Shown one piece after another: positions 28,428-38,486 of a DNA stretch of 59,548 bases (position 1 is its first letter; every line of letters begins with the position of its first letter). The stretch is taken from assembly GCA_021791535.1 (NCBI GenBank), contig JAJYWI010000014.1, positions 1 to 59,548 of the forward strand, in the 5' to 3' direction. The DNA comes from Microcaldota archaeon. Lineage in GTDB: Archaea; Micrarchaeota; Micrarchaeia; Micrarchaeales; Micrarchaeaceae. The notes below the pieces were generated by a model, which searched no databases, was not told the DNA's origin, and saw only the letters and a program-made list of their open reading frames with translations. Both the position numbers and the translations under genes were made by a program.

Positions 28428-28491
28428 GCTACGTAAAGTTCCCTGCAGCACGCGCATGCTTGCGTACTGGCTATATCTAGATATAGGAAGA

Positions 28492-28959
28492 TCACACATC
28501 TAGTACAACATTGGCCTCGAAACTATGGCCATTATGCCTTTTGCCTGATGTGGCCTCCTTGAACTTCAGATCGAACCTCGAAACCCCCTTCACTTCCAGG
28601 TTCGAGAACTTCTGGTCCTTAGCTTTTGCGCAGCACGTGGCGAAGAACAGGTATTTGCCATTGTACATCCCTTTGTAAAACGGCTTTTCGACCTTGTAAG
28701 CAAACACTCCCTTTGCCTCCGCCTGCGAAAGCGCTGACTGTAGCGTCTCCCATATCAGGTCTTCGGTGCCGTCGCCTTTCGCCTCTATTTCGAACTTGTG
28801 CACCTCTGACCTATACTCGGCGAGCCTCCTTATGTCTGCTATCGTGTTGAACATGGCGAGAAGGGCGTTCTCGAAAAGCTCTTCCAGCGTATCCCCGTAC
28901 GCGACGAACTCGACATCAGCTGTATGCTCGATATATCTGTAGCCTCCCGGCATTGACAA
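28492..28959 (-). CDS. Archease
   Basis: YRYIEHTADVEFVAYGDTLEELFENALLAMFNTIADI; C-terminal Asp. Confidence 0.93.
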   Translation of the reverse strand: MSMPGGYRYIEHTADVEFVAYGDTLEELFENALLAMFNTIADIRRLAEYRSEVHKFEIEAKGDGTEDLIWETLQSALSQAEAKGVFAYKVEKPFYKGMYNGKYLFFATCCAKAKDQKFSNLEVKGVSRFDLKFKEATSGKRHNGHSFEANVVLDV

Positions 28960-29034
28960 ACCATGTTGTAATACCTTATTAATCTTAACTATATTAAAGT
29001 AGTGTCCTGTGAAGACAAGAGTAACTACTGAGAT

Positions 29035-30615
29035 GTGATGAAGCCCATTTCGGCCGAGGACACTTATTGGCGTGTTTGCATGCGCACGAACCCGGGGAAG
29101 GTGTTAGGCATCGTGGTGCTTTTTATCGCCACCCTGCTTGCAATGTACGGAACCCTGCTTTCGACGAACTTCTCCGTGCTAGATACCGACCCTGCGTCAT
29201 ATGTCATAGTAGTCATGCTGATGCTGCTTGTTTTCATACTTTTCTCGATGAAGGAGGAGCTGCACCTGGCAAGGAGCAGGAGGGAACTCGCTTACGGAAT
29301 CGGCGTGTTCGTGCTTTACATACTGCTCCTCTCATATGCCAGGGTCGGGCTTTCCTTCGTTTTCGCCACGTTCAGAATAGACGCGCTCCTGATACCGCTG
29401 GCGCTAGTTTCGTTCATACTCATCCTTTTCGGGGCTTCAGGTATAAGGAAGATGGCACCTGTCGTCATCTACGCGCTCTTCATGTCGCCGCTGCTGCTGA
29501 TGCCGCTGCTCCTCCAGAGCCAGGTATTCGCAAACGTCAACGCGGCGTTCGTATACGGGGCGCTGAAGCAGTTCGGCGTGCCTGTCACTCTGCACGGCAT
29601 TACAATAACATCATCGGCAAATGCAAGCATATCAATCGCGTCGACGTGCGCGCCTATAGGCACATTCGTCGCACTGGTCATGTTCCTGATACCTGTCGCT
29701 TACCTGTACAGAGGCGGCCTCGGCAGGAAGACGGTGTGGCTGGCCTCTGGCCTAGCGCTTATGCTGCTGCTCAACTTTGCCCGCATGCTCTGGATAGCGT
29801 ACAACTGGGCCAACTATGGGATAGGGGAGGCCGTCGCGGTATTCCACCTCTTCGCAGGGCAGATAATGTTCTACGCGGTGATTATTGTAATGATACTGCT
29901 AGCGACAAGATACGGGATGCGCCTCGATAGGATTGAGAAGGGCAAGCTTAGAGCCCTCTCAAGGGATTTCAAAGCGAAAAGAAGCAGATTTGGAAGTTCG
30001 TGGGCACTACCGCTTGCGCTCGGTGCCGTAGGGCTGCTCTTCTCGCTGCCTTACTTGAGCGCAGCGTACGCCTCGCCGTCATTCTTTTATGGCAACATGT
30101 CAGCTATCAGCGCAAACGACCTCTACGGGGCGGTAAGCCCTGCGTTCGCTAGTTTTTCTCCCAATGTGATAAGGATAAGCGAACAGAACTACACCGTTGC
30201 GCTCGCGATACTTAACGGCAGCTCATCAAACAATGCCACTTACGTAGTTGCAACTGTCCTGAACAGGCCGCTGCCTGGCGCCTCGGTCACCGGGTACAGC
30301 AAGGTCGTGAGCTCTAGCTCATACCTGACAAGGAAAGGGATAAGGATAACTAGCGTGATAGGATACTCGGGAGGCGAACTCTTCGACGCAAACTATTTCG
30401 CAGTGCCTGTGGACATGTTCGGCCATATCTTTTCGGTCAACTACGAATTCATCAAGCTCGCCAGCAGCGGAGCGTCATGCGACCTAGTAGGCTACAGCTC
30501 GGCCGGGCTCTTCAATTACATCGAGTCTGTGATCTACAACACGCTCTCCGGCTCTTTCGGTCATGGCGCGAACGGCATAATGTGCTCCGCGTACGTTGTA
30601 GCCAACCGTGCGTGA
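29035..30615 (+). CDS. Exosortase/archaeosortase-family-like polytopic membrane protein with C-terminal extracytoplasmic domain
   Basis: Cys/Arg/His triad context: ISIASTCAPIGTFVALVMF ... LLNFARMLWI ... VFHLFAGQIMFY. Confidence 0.75.
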   Translation: MMKPISAEDTYWRVCMRTNPGKVLGIVVLFIATLLAMYGTLLSTNFSVLDTDPASYVIVVMLMLLVFILFSMKEELHLARSRRELAYGIGVFVLYILLLSYARVGLSFVFATFRIDALLIPLALVSFILILFGASGIRKMAPVVIYALFMSPLLLMPLLLQSQVFANVNAAFVYGALKQFGVPVTLHGITITSSANASISIASTCAPIGTFVALVMFLIPVAYLYRGGLGRKTVWLASGLALMLLLNFARMLWIAYNWANYGIGEAVAVFHLFAGQIMFYAVIIVMILLATRYGMRLDRIEKGKLRALSRDFKAKRSRFGSSWALPLALGAVGLLFSLPYLSAAYASPSFFYGNMSAISANDLYGAVSPAFASFSPNVIRISEQNYTVALAILNGSSSNNATYVVATVLNRPLPGASVTGYSKVVSSSSYLTRKGIRITSVIGYSGGELFDANYFAVPVDMFGHIFSVNYEFIKLASSGASCDLVGYSSAGLFNYIESVIYNTLSGSFGHGANGIMCSAYVVANRA

Positions 30616-31579
30616 TATGTTGAAGTTCGTATACGACGGCGGCGTTTTCGTATATTCCTACAGGGCTGAGAAGAGGCATTTCCTTTTCTTGAGGAACGGG
30701 AGGGGATGGCTCGACATACCTAAGGGCCATGCAGAAAAGGGGGAGCGCATAATGGATACTGCGCTCAGGGAGACGAAGGAGGAGACCGGGCTTGATGTCG
30801 TACCGGATAGATTTTTCAGGCACTCGCTAGCTTACTGGACTAAAGAGGATGGGCAGCGCGCCAAGAAAATAGTGACGGTCTTTATCGCAGAGGTGCCCCA
30901 GGCTGCAAATGTAAGGGTGTCTGATGAGCATGTCGGATACGTCTGGCTCTCTTGCGAGGATGCGCTCAGGCAGGTCAGCTTTAAGGACACAAAGGAGCTC
31001 GTGATGGAAGCGGACAGCTACCTCGACAGGAAGGCTAGAATCGAAAAGCTGAACCGCGAGTATAGGAAGCTCCCGTCCAAGGTGAAGGGCTGGGACCTTA
31101 GCGCTAACTTCGTTGCAGGCGAAGGCCCGCCCAACGCCAAGGTAGCTGTTATTGGACAGGCGCCAGGAAGGTCAGAGGATGCGAGCGGCAGGCCGTTTGT
31201 CGGCAGAAGCGGGCAGCTGCTCACAAAGCTGCTCATGATAGCTGGCCTGCGCAGGGAGCAGGTCTACATAACAAGCGTCGTGCAGTTCTTCCCGCCCAAG
31301 AACAGGGTGCCTTCAGACAAAGAGATAGCGCTGTGCAGGGGCTTCCTATACAGGCAGCTCGACATAATAAAGCCAAGGCTGGTGGTCGTGCTGGGGGGCG
31401 TTGCGCTGAAAGAGCTCCTCGGCATCGGGGAGATAATGAAGGTGCACGGCAGGCTCATGAAGAAAGACAGGAATTACTTTATAACGCTGCATCCTGCAGC
31501 TGCAGTGAGGATAAAGAGCAACGTGCCAATAATAGAAAGCGATTTCAGGAAGCTGAAAGGCGCACTCTCTTCGTTGTAG
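30608..31579 (+). CDS. Fusion of Nudix hydrolase and family-4-type uracil-DNA glycosylase
   Basis: Nudix box GHAEKGERIMDTALRETKEETGLDV; UDG: VIGQAPGRSEDASGRPFVGRSGQLLTKLL ... ITLHPAAAVR. Confidence 0.9.
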   Translation: MRDMLKFVYDGGVFVYSYRAEKRHFLFLRNGRGWLDIPKGHAEKGERIMDTALRETKEETGLDVVPDRFFRHSLAYWTKEDGQRAKKIVTVFIAEVPQAANVRVSDEHVGYVWLSCEDALRQVSFKDTKELVMEADSYLDRKARIEKLNREYRKLPSKVKGWDLSANFVAGEGPPNAKVAVIGQAPGRSEDASGRPFVGRSGQLLTKLLMIAGLRREQVYITSVVQFFPPKNRVPSDKEIALCRGFLYRQLDIIKPRLVVVLGGVALKELLGIGEIMKVHGRLMKKDRNYFITLHPAAAVRIKSNVPIIESDFRKLKGALSSL

Positions 31580-31720
31580 CATTAGGTTCTCAAACAGATA
31601 GTCCAGATAGGGACACCCTGCCAAAAGCTCTTTTTGAGCGGCTGCTCTGCATAGAGGGTTGCTTTCGCGGCTTCGGTTGGAGTGAGCTGGGGCTCGCCTT
31701 TATGCAGTATAAAACTGCAA

Positions 31721-33205
31721 TCATGCCCTCTCCCTTTTCTCCATAGGAAATAGTATGACCTCCTTTATCGATGCTTTGTCCGTGAGCAGCATCACCAGCC
31801 TGTCTATGCCCATGCCCAATCCTCCGGTCGGCGGCATCCCGTATTCCATCGCCTCTAAGAAGTCGGTGTCCGTCGGCTCTGCCTCTTTGTCGCCTACTGC
31901 CGCCTTCTTCGCCTCCTCCTCGAAGTTCTCCCTCTGTATAATCGGGTTCTGGAGCTCAGAATATGCGTTAGCCAGTTCCATTCCGGAGACGTAGAGCTCG
32001 AATCTCTCCACAAGCTTCGGGTTGTCCCGCTTTGGCCTGGTGAGCGGCGAGGTCTCCTTCGGCCAGTCAACTATGAATGTTGGCTGGACGATGTCAGGAA
32101 TGACAAGGGCGTCGAGCAGCTTGCCGTATGCGTGCGACCTTGTCCGCTTGCCGCCCTCGAGGCGTATGCCCTTGCTCTCGGCGAGCGCGAACAGCTCCTC
32201 GTCTGGCATGCCGAGCACGTCCCTGCCAACCTTCCCGTTGATGCTGTCGATGAACTTCATGCGCCTGAACGGCGCTTTCATGCTTATCTTCTTGCCCTGG
32301 TACGTAAGCTCGTCGGTGCCGAGGACGCTCTTTGCTACATGTGCAATGAGCTTCTCTGTGAGCCTCATCATGTCGTTGTAGTCCGCGTACGCCTGGTACC
32401 ACTCTATCATCGTGAACTCAGGGCTGTGCGTGCTGTCTATGTCCTCGTTCCTGAACGCCTTGTATATCTCGTAGACCTTCTCGAAGCCGCCTATTATCAA
32501 CCGCTTGAGATAGAGCTCGTCGGCTATCCTGAGGTAGTCATCCTCGTCCAGAGTGTTCACCCTGACCTTGAACGGCTCGGCGTCGCCGCCTCCATATAGT
32601 GGTTGTATCACAGGCGTTTCGAACTCAAGGAAGCCCTTCTTGTCCAGGAACTTCCGTATCAGGCTGACAGCAGTGCTCCTTTTCACAGCTACGCCCCTCG
32701 ACTCCTCGTTCATGATCAGGTCCAGGTACCTCTTTCTGTACCTGATTTCGGTATCCTGCAGCCCCCTCCACTTGTCAGGCAGCACCCTGATAGCCTTAGC
32801 TAGCTGCCTGTGCCTCCTCACCTTTATGCTTACCTCGCCTGGCGTGGTCTTGAACACCTCCCCTTTGACCCCAAGCATATCGCCGGCGTTGAGGCGCTTG
32901 AGGCCCTCGAACCCCTTTTCACCAACGATAGAGTAATCGAAATACGCCTGTATCTTGCCTGTGCTGTCCTGTATATCGATGAAGACAAGCTTGCCTGCCC
33001 GTCGTATCGCCATTATCCTGCCGGCTACCGAGACTCTCTTTCCCTCGTATCTAGCGTACGATCCCTTTATGCGCGATGCTGTTGCATTGGTCCTGTACGA
33101 GTACGGCATTTTCGAGATCAGCTTGCGCAGGTCATCCGCCATCCAATCGCTATAGGATAGCATAAAAGTATTAAAAATTGGTGCCTGGGTGCCGATCTTT
33201 AGCAT
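31721..33205 (-). CDS. lysS: Class II lysyl-tRNA synthetase
   Basis: OB fold plus motif 2 (YKAFRNEDIDSTHSPEFTMIEWYQAYADYND) and motif 3 (GLGMGIDRLVMLLT). Confidence 0.95.
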   Translation of the reverse strand: MLKIGTQAPIFNTFMLSYSDWMADDLRKLISKMPYSYRTNATASRIKGSYARYEGKRVSVAGRIMAIRRAGKLVFIDIQDSTGKIQAYFDYSIVGEKGFEGLKRLNAGDMLGVKGEVFKTTPGEVSIKVRRHRQLAKAIRVLPDKWRGLQDTEIRYRKRYLDLIMNEESRGVAVKRSTAVSLIRKFLDKKGFLEFETPVIQPLYGGGDAEPFKVRVNTLDEDDYLRIADELYLKRLIIGGFEKVYEIYKAFRNEDIDSTHSPEFTMIEWYQAYADYNDMMRLTEKLIAHVAKSVLGTDELTYQGKKISMKAPFRRMKFIDSINGKVGRDVLGMPDEELFALAESKGIRLEGGKRTRSHAYGKLLDALVIPDIVQPTFIVDWPKETSPLTRPKRDNPKLVERFELYVSGMELANAYSELQNPIIQRENFEEEAKKAAVGDKEAEPTDTDFLEAMEYGMPPTGGLGMGIDRLVMLLTDKASIKEVILFPMEKRERA

Positions 33206-33212
33206 GAAATAT

Positions 33213-33234
33213 GGGGAGCCCCTAAGGGCTCCTC
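33213..33234 (-). terminator. Inverted repeat 3' of the wHTH gene
   Basis: GGGGAGCCC-ctaa-GGGCTCCTC immediately after the stop of the 33236-33793 gene. Confidence 0.35.
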
Positions 33235-33235
33235 A

Positions 33236-33793
33236 TTACTGTGGGGGTGAAACAATTAGCGTATTTGATGCCTTCCCTGCATCATACTTGTAGTATACCT
33301 TCCTGCCGAGCTGGTACCTCTCTAGGACACCGAGCCTGTACAGCCTGTTCAGTCTAACTGAGGCTGCATTCCTTCCCTTGTAGTTCATCCTTTTTTTAAT
33401 ATCATCGGCGCATGCCATCCCAAGAACCTGTACGTTCTTCAGTATCTCGGCATCAAGCCAAGATATCGGGACTTCCCTTGCGCCTCTGACAACGTTTTGC
33501 TGTTGGTCCTCTACATCCTCCTCGTAGTAGGTGTCGCGAATCCCACTTTCGAGCCTTGCCATGTTCTCCTGTATGCTCTTCAGTATCATCGTAGTGCGCC
33601 TGTTCTCGTCAACCATGTATTTTATGAGAGAAAACAGGTTCGTGCTCGCCTCTGCCGACCTCTCCTTGTCTGAGAGCAGCTCTTTCTCCTTCTCCGTCCT
33701 CTCCTTTATATTGTTTATGCTCTTCTGTATTTCTGTGAGCGCGTTTTCTATGCTTTTTTTAGATCTCAACCACTCCATCCTCGCTGCGTTCAT
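33236..33793 (-). CDS. Coiled coil plus winged-helix-like protein
   Basis: N-terminal coiled coil; C-terminal YKGRNAASVRLNRLYRLGVLERYQLGRKVYYKY. Confidence 0.65.
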   Translation of the reverse strand: MNAARMEWLRSKKSIENALTEIQKSINNIKERTEKEKELLSDKERSAEASTNLFSLIKYMVDENRRTTMILKSIQENMARLESGIRDTYYEEDVEDQQQNVVRGAREVPISWLDAEILKNVQVLGMACADDIKKRMNYKGRNAASVRLNRLYRLGVLERYQLGRKVYYKYDAGKASNTLIVSPPQ

Positions 33794-33861
33794 GATCCAT
33801 TGGATTATGAGTCATGACGAAATCACGAATCTATTGTGAATGGTTAAATATTTAAAGCTTT

Positions 33862-34503
33862 GTGAAACCCCGAATAGGGGAACGGTTTATTCGGCTTTTT
33901 GTTCCGCTATTTCCATCAGGCTTCGTGGCAGCGCCAAAAACGTTTATTAATAGCTGCGTGCAAAGATATTGCGATTGCGTGGAAGAGGTTTATATCCCGC
34001 ACGACAGGCTTGACCTGCTGAAGAGAGAGACTAAATTAAGGAAGTTCGTAGAGAGGGCGTGCAGCTGCAGGATTACGATAGACCCTGATGAGAGGGTGCT
34101 GATAAACGGAAGCCCGTACAACGAATTCACGGCAAAGAACGTCATATACGCTTTTGGCAGGGGCTTCGACATGGAGATAGCCGGCAGGCTGCTTGGCGAG
34201 GAGTGTTATTTCTCATCAATAGACCTTAAGGATGAGCTGGGCAGCGAAAAGAGGGTGAGGCGCATAAAGGCCAGGATAATAGGCGAGAACGGCAGGACTA
34301 AGCGCTACACAGAGAGCGTCAGCTCTGCGAAGATAAGCATATATGGCGATACGGTAAGCTTCATAGGTGGCATCCAGGAGATAAATGAGGCTGAGACGGC
34401 TGTCAACACCCTGATAGAGGGAGGCGCGCACAGGCTGGCGTACCTGAGGATGGAGGCAGCCCACAGGAAGAACAAGGAGGCTGCACACGCTGCAAAGTTC
34501 TGA
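33862..34503 (+). CDS. KH-domain protein, Dim2/Pno1-like (GTG start)
   Basis: Two KH-like units; NVIYAFGRGFDMEIAGRLL; RIIGENGRTKRYTESVSSAKISIYGDTVSFIG. Confidence 0.88.
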   Translation: MKPRIGERFIRLFVPLFPSGFVAAPKTFINSCVQRYCDCVEEVYIPHDRLDLLKRETKLRKFVERACSCRITIDPDERVLINGSPYNEFTAKNVIYAFGRGFDMEIAGRLLGEECYFSSIDLKDELGSEKRVRRIKARIIGENGRTKRYTESVSSAKISIYGDTVSFIGGIQEINEAETAVNTLIEGGAHRLAYLRMEAAHRKNKEAAHAAKF

Positions 34504-34518
34504 AGCGGGATTGATGAG

Positions 34519-36117
34519 ATGGCGACAACTAGCGCTGACCAGATATTCAAGGAGTTTAGGGAGCATTCGGCGGCTCAATTCTTCAAGAAGAACAGACAGA
34601 TGCTCGGCTACTCCGGCCAGGGCAGGTCGCTCGTCACTATAGTGCACGAATTCTGCACCAATTCGCTTGATGCAGCCGAAGAGGCAGGCATACTGCCTGA
34701 TATCGATATTACGATCAAGAGGATAGACAATGGAACCGGCATCAGCAGGTATTCGATAAGGGTGGGGGACAACGGCCCTGGAGTGCCTAAGAGCTTTGTC
34801 GGGAAGGCGCTCGGCACCATATTTGCAGGCACGAAGTTCCACAGATACATGCAGCAGAGGGGCCAGCAGGGGATAGGGGCTGCGGGATGCGTGCTCTTCG
34901 CGCAGATTACGACAGGCAAACCTATATTCATAAAATCGTCGACAGGCAAGGGCGCGGCCTATTCCTGCAGGCTGGGGATAAACGCTGCGACGAACAAGCC
35001 GGTGATAACGGAGATGCGGGATCTCGACGAGGACTTCCGCGGGCTGGTAATTGAGGGCGAATACGCCGATATACGGTACGAGGCAGGCGAACACAGCGCT
35101 TACGAGTACATAAGGAGGACCGCCCTTTCGAACCCACACGCACAGATAAAGCTTACAGACCCTGGCGGCCAGGAGTCCCTTTTCGTCAGGTCGGTGAAGG
35201 AGCTACCTCGGAAAGCGAGCGTGGCCAAGCCGCACCCTGCAGGGCTATCAGCGAACGACATACTCGAGTTCGCGCACGCGAGCCAGAGCAGGAAGATATC
35301 CACCTTCATGATAGACACGTTCGCAAGGACTACGCAGAACAAGATATCGGAGCTCAAGGCAGTTGACGGTACGATAGACGTAGACAAGGACCCGAAACAG
35401 ATGACATGGGAGGATGCCGAGAAGCTCATAGGCGCGATACACAAGGTCAGGTGGATAGCTCCTGATGCCAGCTCCGTAATCCCGATAGGCGAGGCGCAGA
35501 TAAAGGTCGCCCTGAAGAACATACTGGATCCGGAGCACATGTCGGTAACGGAGAGGAGGCCAGCAGTGTTCAGGGGCGGCATCCCGTTTGTGGTAGAGGC
35601 CGCAGTATCTTACGGCGGCAACTCAGGCAGGAAGGTCGAAGGCGGCTATGCTGGCAACGTGCTCAGGTTCGCCAACCGCGTGCCGCTGCTGTTCGACACC
35701 GCGAGCTGCGCAATAAGCAAGGCGGCGAATGACATAGAGTGGAGGAGATACAACATAGACATGGATACGCAGCCGGTCAGCGTGTTCGTCAACGTTTCAT
35801 CGGTGTATGTGCCTTATTCCGGGGTCGGCAAGGAGGCGATAGCGCAGGAGGACGAGATAATAGACGAGATAAAGCTGGCGATAATGGAAGCGGCTAGGGG
35901 CGTCCAGCATTATGTAAGGGGCAAGGAGCAGGTGGCGTTCAACATAAACCGCTACAAGGCGATAGCGAGGTATGTGAAGCAGCTCTCTGGCGACATAAGC
36001 GACCTTACAAAAGCCGACAGGGCAAGGATAGAGAAGCGCCTTGAGAGCATAGTCTCGAAGCGCTTCCCTAAGAGCGAGGAGCGCGAAAGGGAGAAGGGGC
36101 AGGAAGAGGAGCGATAG
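34519..36117 (+). CDS. top6B: DNA topoisomerase VI subunit B
   Basis: GHKL ATPase: EFCTNSLDAAEE, VGDNGPGVPK, RGQQGIGAAG; RRPAVFRGGIPFVVEA. Confidence 0.95.
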   Translation: MATTSADQIFKEFREHSAAQFFKKNRQMLGYSGQGRSLVTIVHEFCTNSLDAAEEAGILPDIDITIKRIDNGTGISRYSIRVGDNGPGVPKSFVGKALGTIFAGTKFHRYMQQRGQQGIGAAGCVLFAQITTGKPIFIKSSTGKGAAYSCRLGINAATNKPVITEMRDLDEDFRGLVIEGEYADIRYEAGEHSAYEYIRRTALSNPHAQIKLTDPGGQESLFVRSVKELPRKASVAKPHPAGLSANDILEFAHASQSRKISTFMIDTFARTTQNKISELKAVDGTIDVDKDPKQMTWEDAEKLIGAIHKVRWIAPDASSVIPIGEAQIKVALKNILDPEHMSVTERRPAVFRGGIPFVVEAAVSYGGNSGRKVEGGYAGNVLRFANRVPLLFDTASCAISKAANDIEWRRYNIDMDTQPVSVFVNVSSVYVPYSGVGKEAIAQEDEIIDEIKLAIMEAARGVQHYVRGKEQVAFNINRYKAIARYVKQLSGDISDLTKADRARIEKRLESIVSKRFPKSEEREREKGQEEER

Positions 36118-38478
36118 CTACGTGAGGGTCTCGCCCGGCCTGTCAGAATTGATGGGCGTCAGCTGCCCTGCAGAGAGGTACACCTTGATCTCCTCCACAT
36201 CTGGCCCTTTGCTGTTGTGCAGGTACTCCAAGAACTCGTCGAGCCTGTCTCCGTTCAGGAACGCCAGGTACGTCTTCGAATCATGGAATACGGGCAACCT
36301 CTGGAACCTGCTCGTCCTCGAGTATATCACTATGTAGGAGCGCTCGCCGTGAGCGGTTGCTACTATGTCTGCGCTGTCGCTGCTGTCTATGTCGTTGAAC
36401 TGATACGCATGGGATACGAAGTAGAGCCTGAGCTTCTTGAATGTGGAGAGGTACTCTATGTCGTGCCCGCTCTGCTGGACCCAGCTCTTCGGGGCGTACA
36501 GGCCGTCTGCGCTTATCAGGTAGCCGGCAGACTCGAGCTGAATCAGGAGCATCTCGACATTGCTGTACGTGAGGCTCACCGCTATGTTGTTAACGCTTAC
36601 GTTGGTCGCTATCGCCCGCTTGACCTCCTCGACTGAAAGCGGCATGTACCTCCACCTGTAGTAGATGTTCTGCTTGTCGAATACAGATACGAGTTCGCTG
36701 GCGCGTATCCTTATCGGCGTCTCCTTGCGCTCACTGGTCTCCGGTATGTCTATGTAGAACTCGTCGCGGTTCGGCGCTTTTACCACAAGGACTATCACTA
36801 TGGCGAATATCGCCACTATCGCAAGCTCTACGTACTGGTCGTTTATCCTTATCGTCGGTGGGACGTTGGTCGTGCTGTAGGTGAACATCTCGGAGAGCAT
36901 GCCTATGTTGAAGCTGATCGCCCCTTTCTGCTGCGGGGCGCCACTTGGCAGCGCGTAAGCTATGGTGCCGTTCGTAATGATGCCGGAGCTCTCGTAGAGC
37001 CCGTTTATGTTTATTGTATAGTTTACACCTGTCAGCGGCGCCTGGGCCGACGTCACTGAGAAGGAGAACCTTCCCGCCGTGTAGTTTGCGCTGGTGAGCG
37101 ATATCGATATTGGCGGCACGCTGAAAAGCGCAGCTACATACAGCTTGCCGTAGAACCCCTGCACCTCGGCGACATACTCGCCTGGCGGGGTGTCGAACGG
37201 CAGAGTCTCAATCTGCGTGAAGTTGCCGGACTCAGTGAACGGGGATAGCGCTATCGACTGCACGGGCGTCATGTTAATGTTGTATATCGTTATGTGGGGC
37301 GCTACGCTCACCGGAACGCTAGAGCCGGTGTCTATGGTGATTGTGACTGGCAGCTGCGCGCCTGGCAGTATGCTCGCCGGAAGGTTTATGCTGCCGTTAG
37401 GCGCGGTGAAGCTCTGCGCGTACGTCAGCAGCGCGTATGCGGCTTTCGGCGCTGCTGGGGAGTAGCTTGCGTTGTTGTAGATCACTATGCGCCCGTAGGA
37501 GCTGCTAGTTGACAGCGCCTCGGCGGCGTCGAACCCGGGTCCGAGCGAGCTCAGCGCCACTCCTATCTTGCCCGAATAGCTGGTGCTGTTCGGCAGTATA
37601 ACGCTTCTGCCTCCCTGCGCGTATATCGGTATCCAGAAGAGCTGCAGCGACGCCTTGGCTATGTCCTGCGCCGCGTCGCTTGCATTCGGCCATGAGCTAA
37701 GATAGTTCGGGAAGGCTAGGAGGGAGCCGTTTCCATCAAGGTTTATGTAGCTCAACGGCCCGTACGTTTTCCCGCCAAGGAGCGTGAAGGTGCCTGACCT
37801 GAAGTAATAGGGTATGTTCTGGTTAGAGACAGAGCCTGGCCCCCAGAGCAGGAACTGCGGTATCTGCGAGGACGGTGTAGGTATAAGTATCCGCCCGCTG
37901 GACACATTAGCGAAATTCCTCCCGACGTAGATTATGTCTACGCCGCGCTCAAGCAGGTACTGTATTAGGGGCGTGCTGGTGTTTTGCACGTCCTGTATCA
38001 TGTATTGGGGCAGCACGCCGTTGAGTATTATCAGCATAGAGCTGTTCGGCATATCGGTAAGGTTCTGCTCGTTGATTATATGGACGGACGAGCTATTCCG
38101 CACCAGCCCGTATGACGCCAGATACTGGCCTATCATGTTGATGGTCGGCTGCAGCTGCGCGCAATCGAAGCAGTCGCTCGATGCATTAAGTATGAAGAAC
38201 TTGCTTGGCGGCCTAGTTGCAAAAAGCGTAGCGTTTACGTACAGCGATGTGACGTTCGCGGTGGCGTATCCGAGCTCTACGCTCGGCACTATGTACCTGC
38301 TGGAATTGTACGACAACTGGCTCTTCGACACCAGAGTTGCACTTATCGATGGCGCGCCGAGCGGTTTCGGCGGTGCTATCGTGGTTATGCTGTGGAGCAG
38401 GACGGACGCGTACGACAGCAGGCCGATCATTATTACAGCTACAGCGATCACTGCCGTCAAAACCGGCTTTAGCTTCAT
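36118..38478 (-). CDS. Large bitopic surface protein (786 aa) with C-terminal cytoplasmic wHTH-like region
   Basis: N-terminal TM, Asn/Ser-rich ectodomain, second TM (YVELAIVAIFAIVIVLVV) near 560 aa, cytoplasmic tail. Confidence 0.6.
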   Translation of the reverse strand: MKLKPVLTAVIAVAVIMIGLLSYASVLLHSITTIAPPKPLGAPSISATLVSKSQLSYNSSRYIVPSVELGYATANVTSLYVNATLFATRPPSKFFILNASSDCFDCAQLQPTINMIGQYLASYGLVRNSSSVHIINEQNLTDMPNSSMLIILNGVLPQYMIQDVQNTSTPLIQYLLERGVDIIYVGRNFANVSSGRILIPTPSSQIPQFLLWGPGSVSNQNIPYYFRSGTFTLLGGKTYGPLSYINLDGNGSLLAFPNYLSSWPNASDAAQDIAKASLQLFWIPIYAQGGRSVILPNSTSYSGKIGVALSSLGPGFDAAEALSTSSSYGRIVIYNNASYSPAAPKAAYALLTYAQSFTAPNGSINLPASILPGAQLPVTITIDTGSSVPVSVAPHITIYNINMTPVQSIALSPFTESGNFTQIETLPFDTPPGEYVAEVQGFYGKLYVAALFSVPPISISLTSANYTAGRFSFSVTSAQAPLTGVNYTININGLYESSGIITNGTIAYALPSGAPQQKGAISFNIGMLSEMFTYSTTNVPPTIRINDQYVELAIVAIFAIVIVLVVKAPNRDEFYIDIPETSERKETPIRIRASELVSVFDKQNIYYRWRYMPLSVEEVKRAIATNVSVNNIAVSLTYSNVEMLLIQLESAGYLISADGLYAPKSWVQQSGHDIEYLSTFKKLRLYFVSHAYQFNDIDSSDSADIVATAHGERSYIVIYSRTSRFQRLPVFHDSKTYLAFLNGDRLDEFLEYLHNSKGPDVEEIKVYLSAGQLTPINSDRPGETLT

Positions 38479-38486
38479 TTACACAC

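Noticed and set aside
31580-31720. Possible small gene between nudix-UDG and lysS
   Set aside because: No convincing ORF or strong structure; ordinary convergent intergenic region
34216-35139. 307 aa minus-strand ORF overlapping the KH protein and top6B
   Set aside because: Antisense shadow ORF; Arg/Tyr/Leu-rich low-information translation opposite well-supported genes
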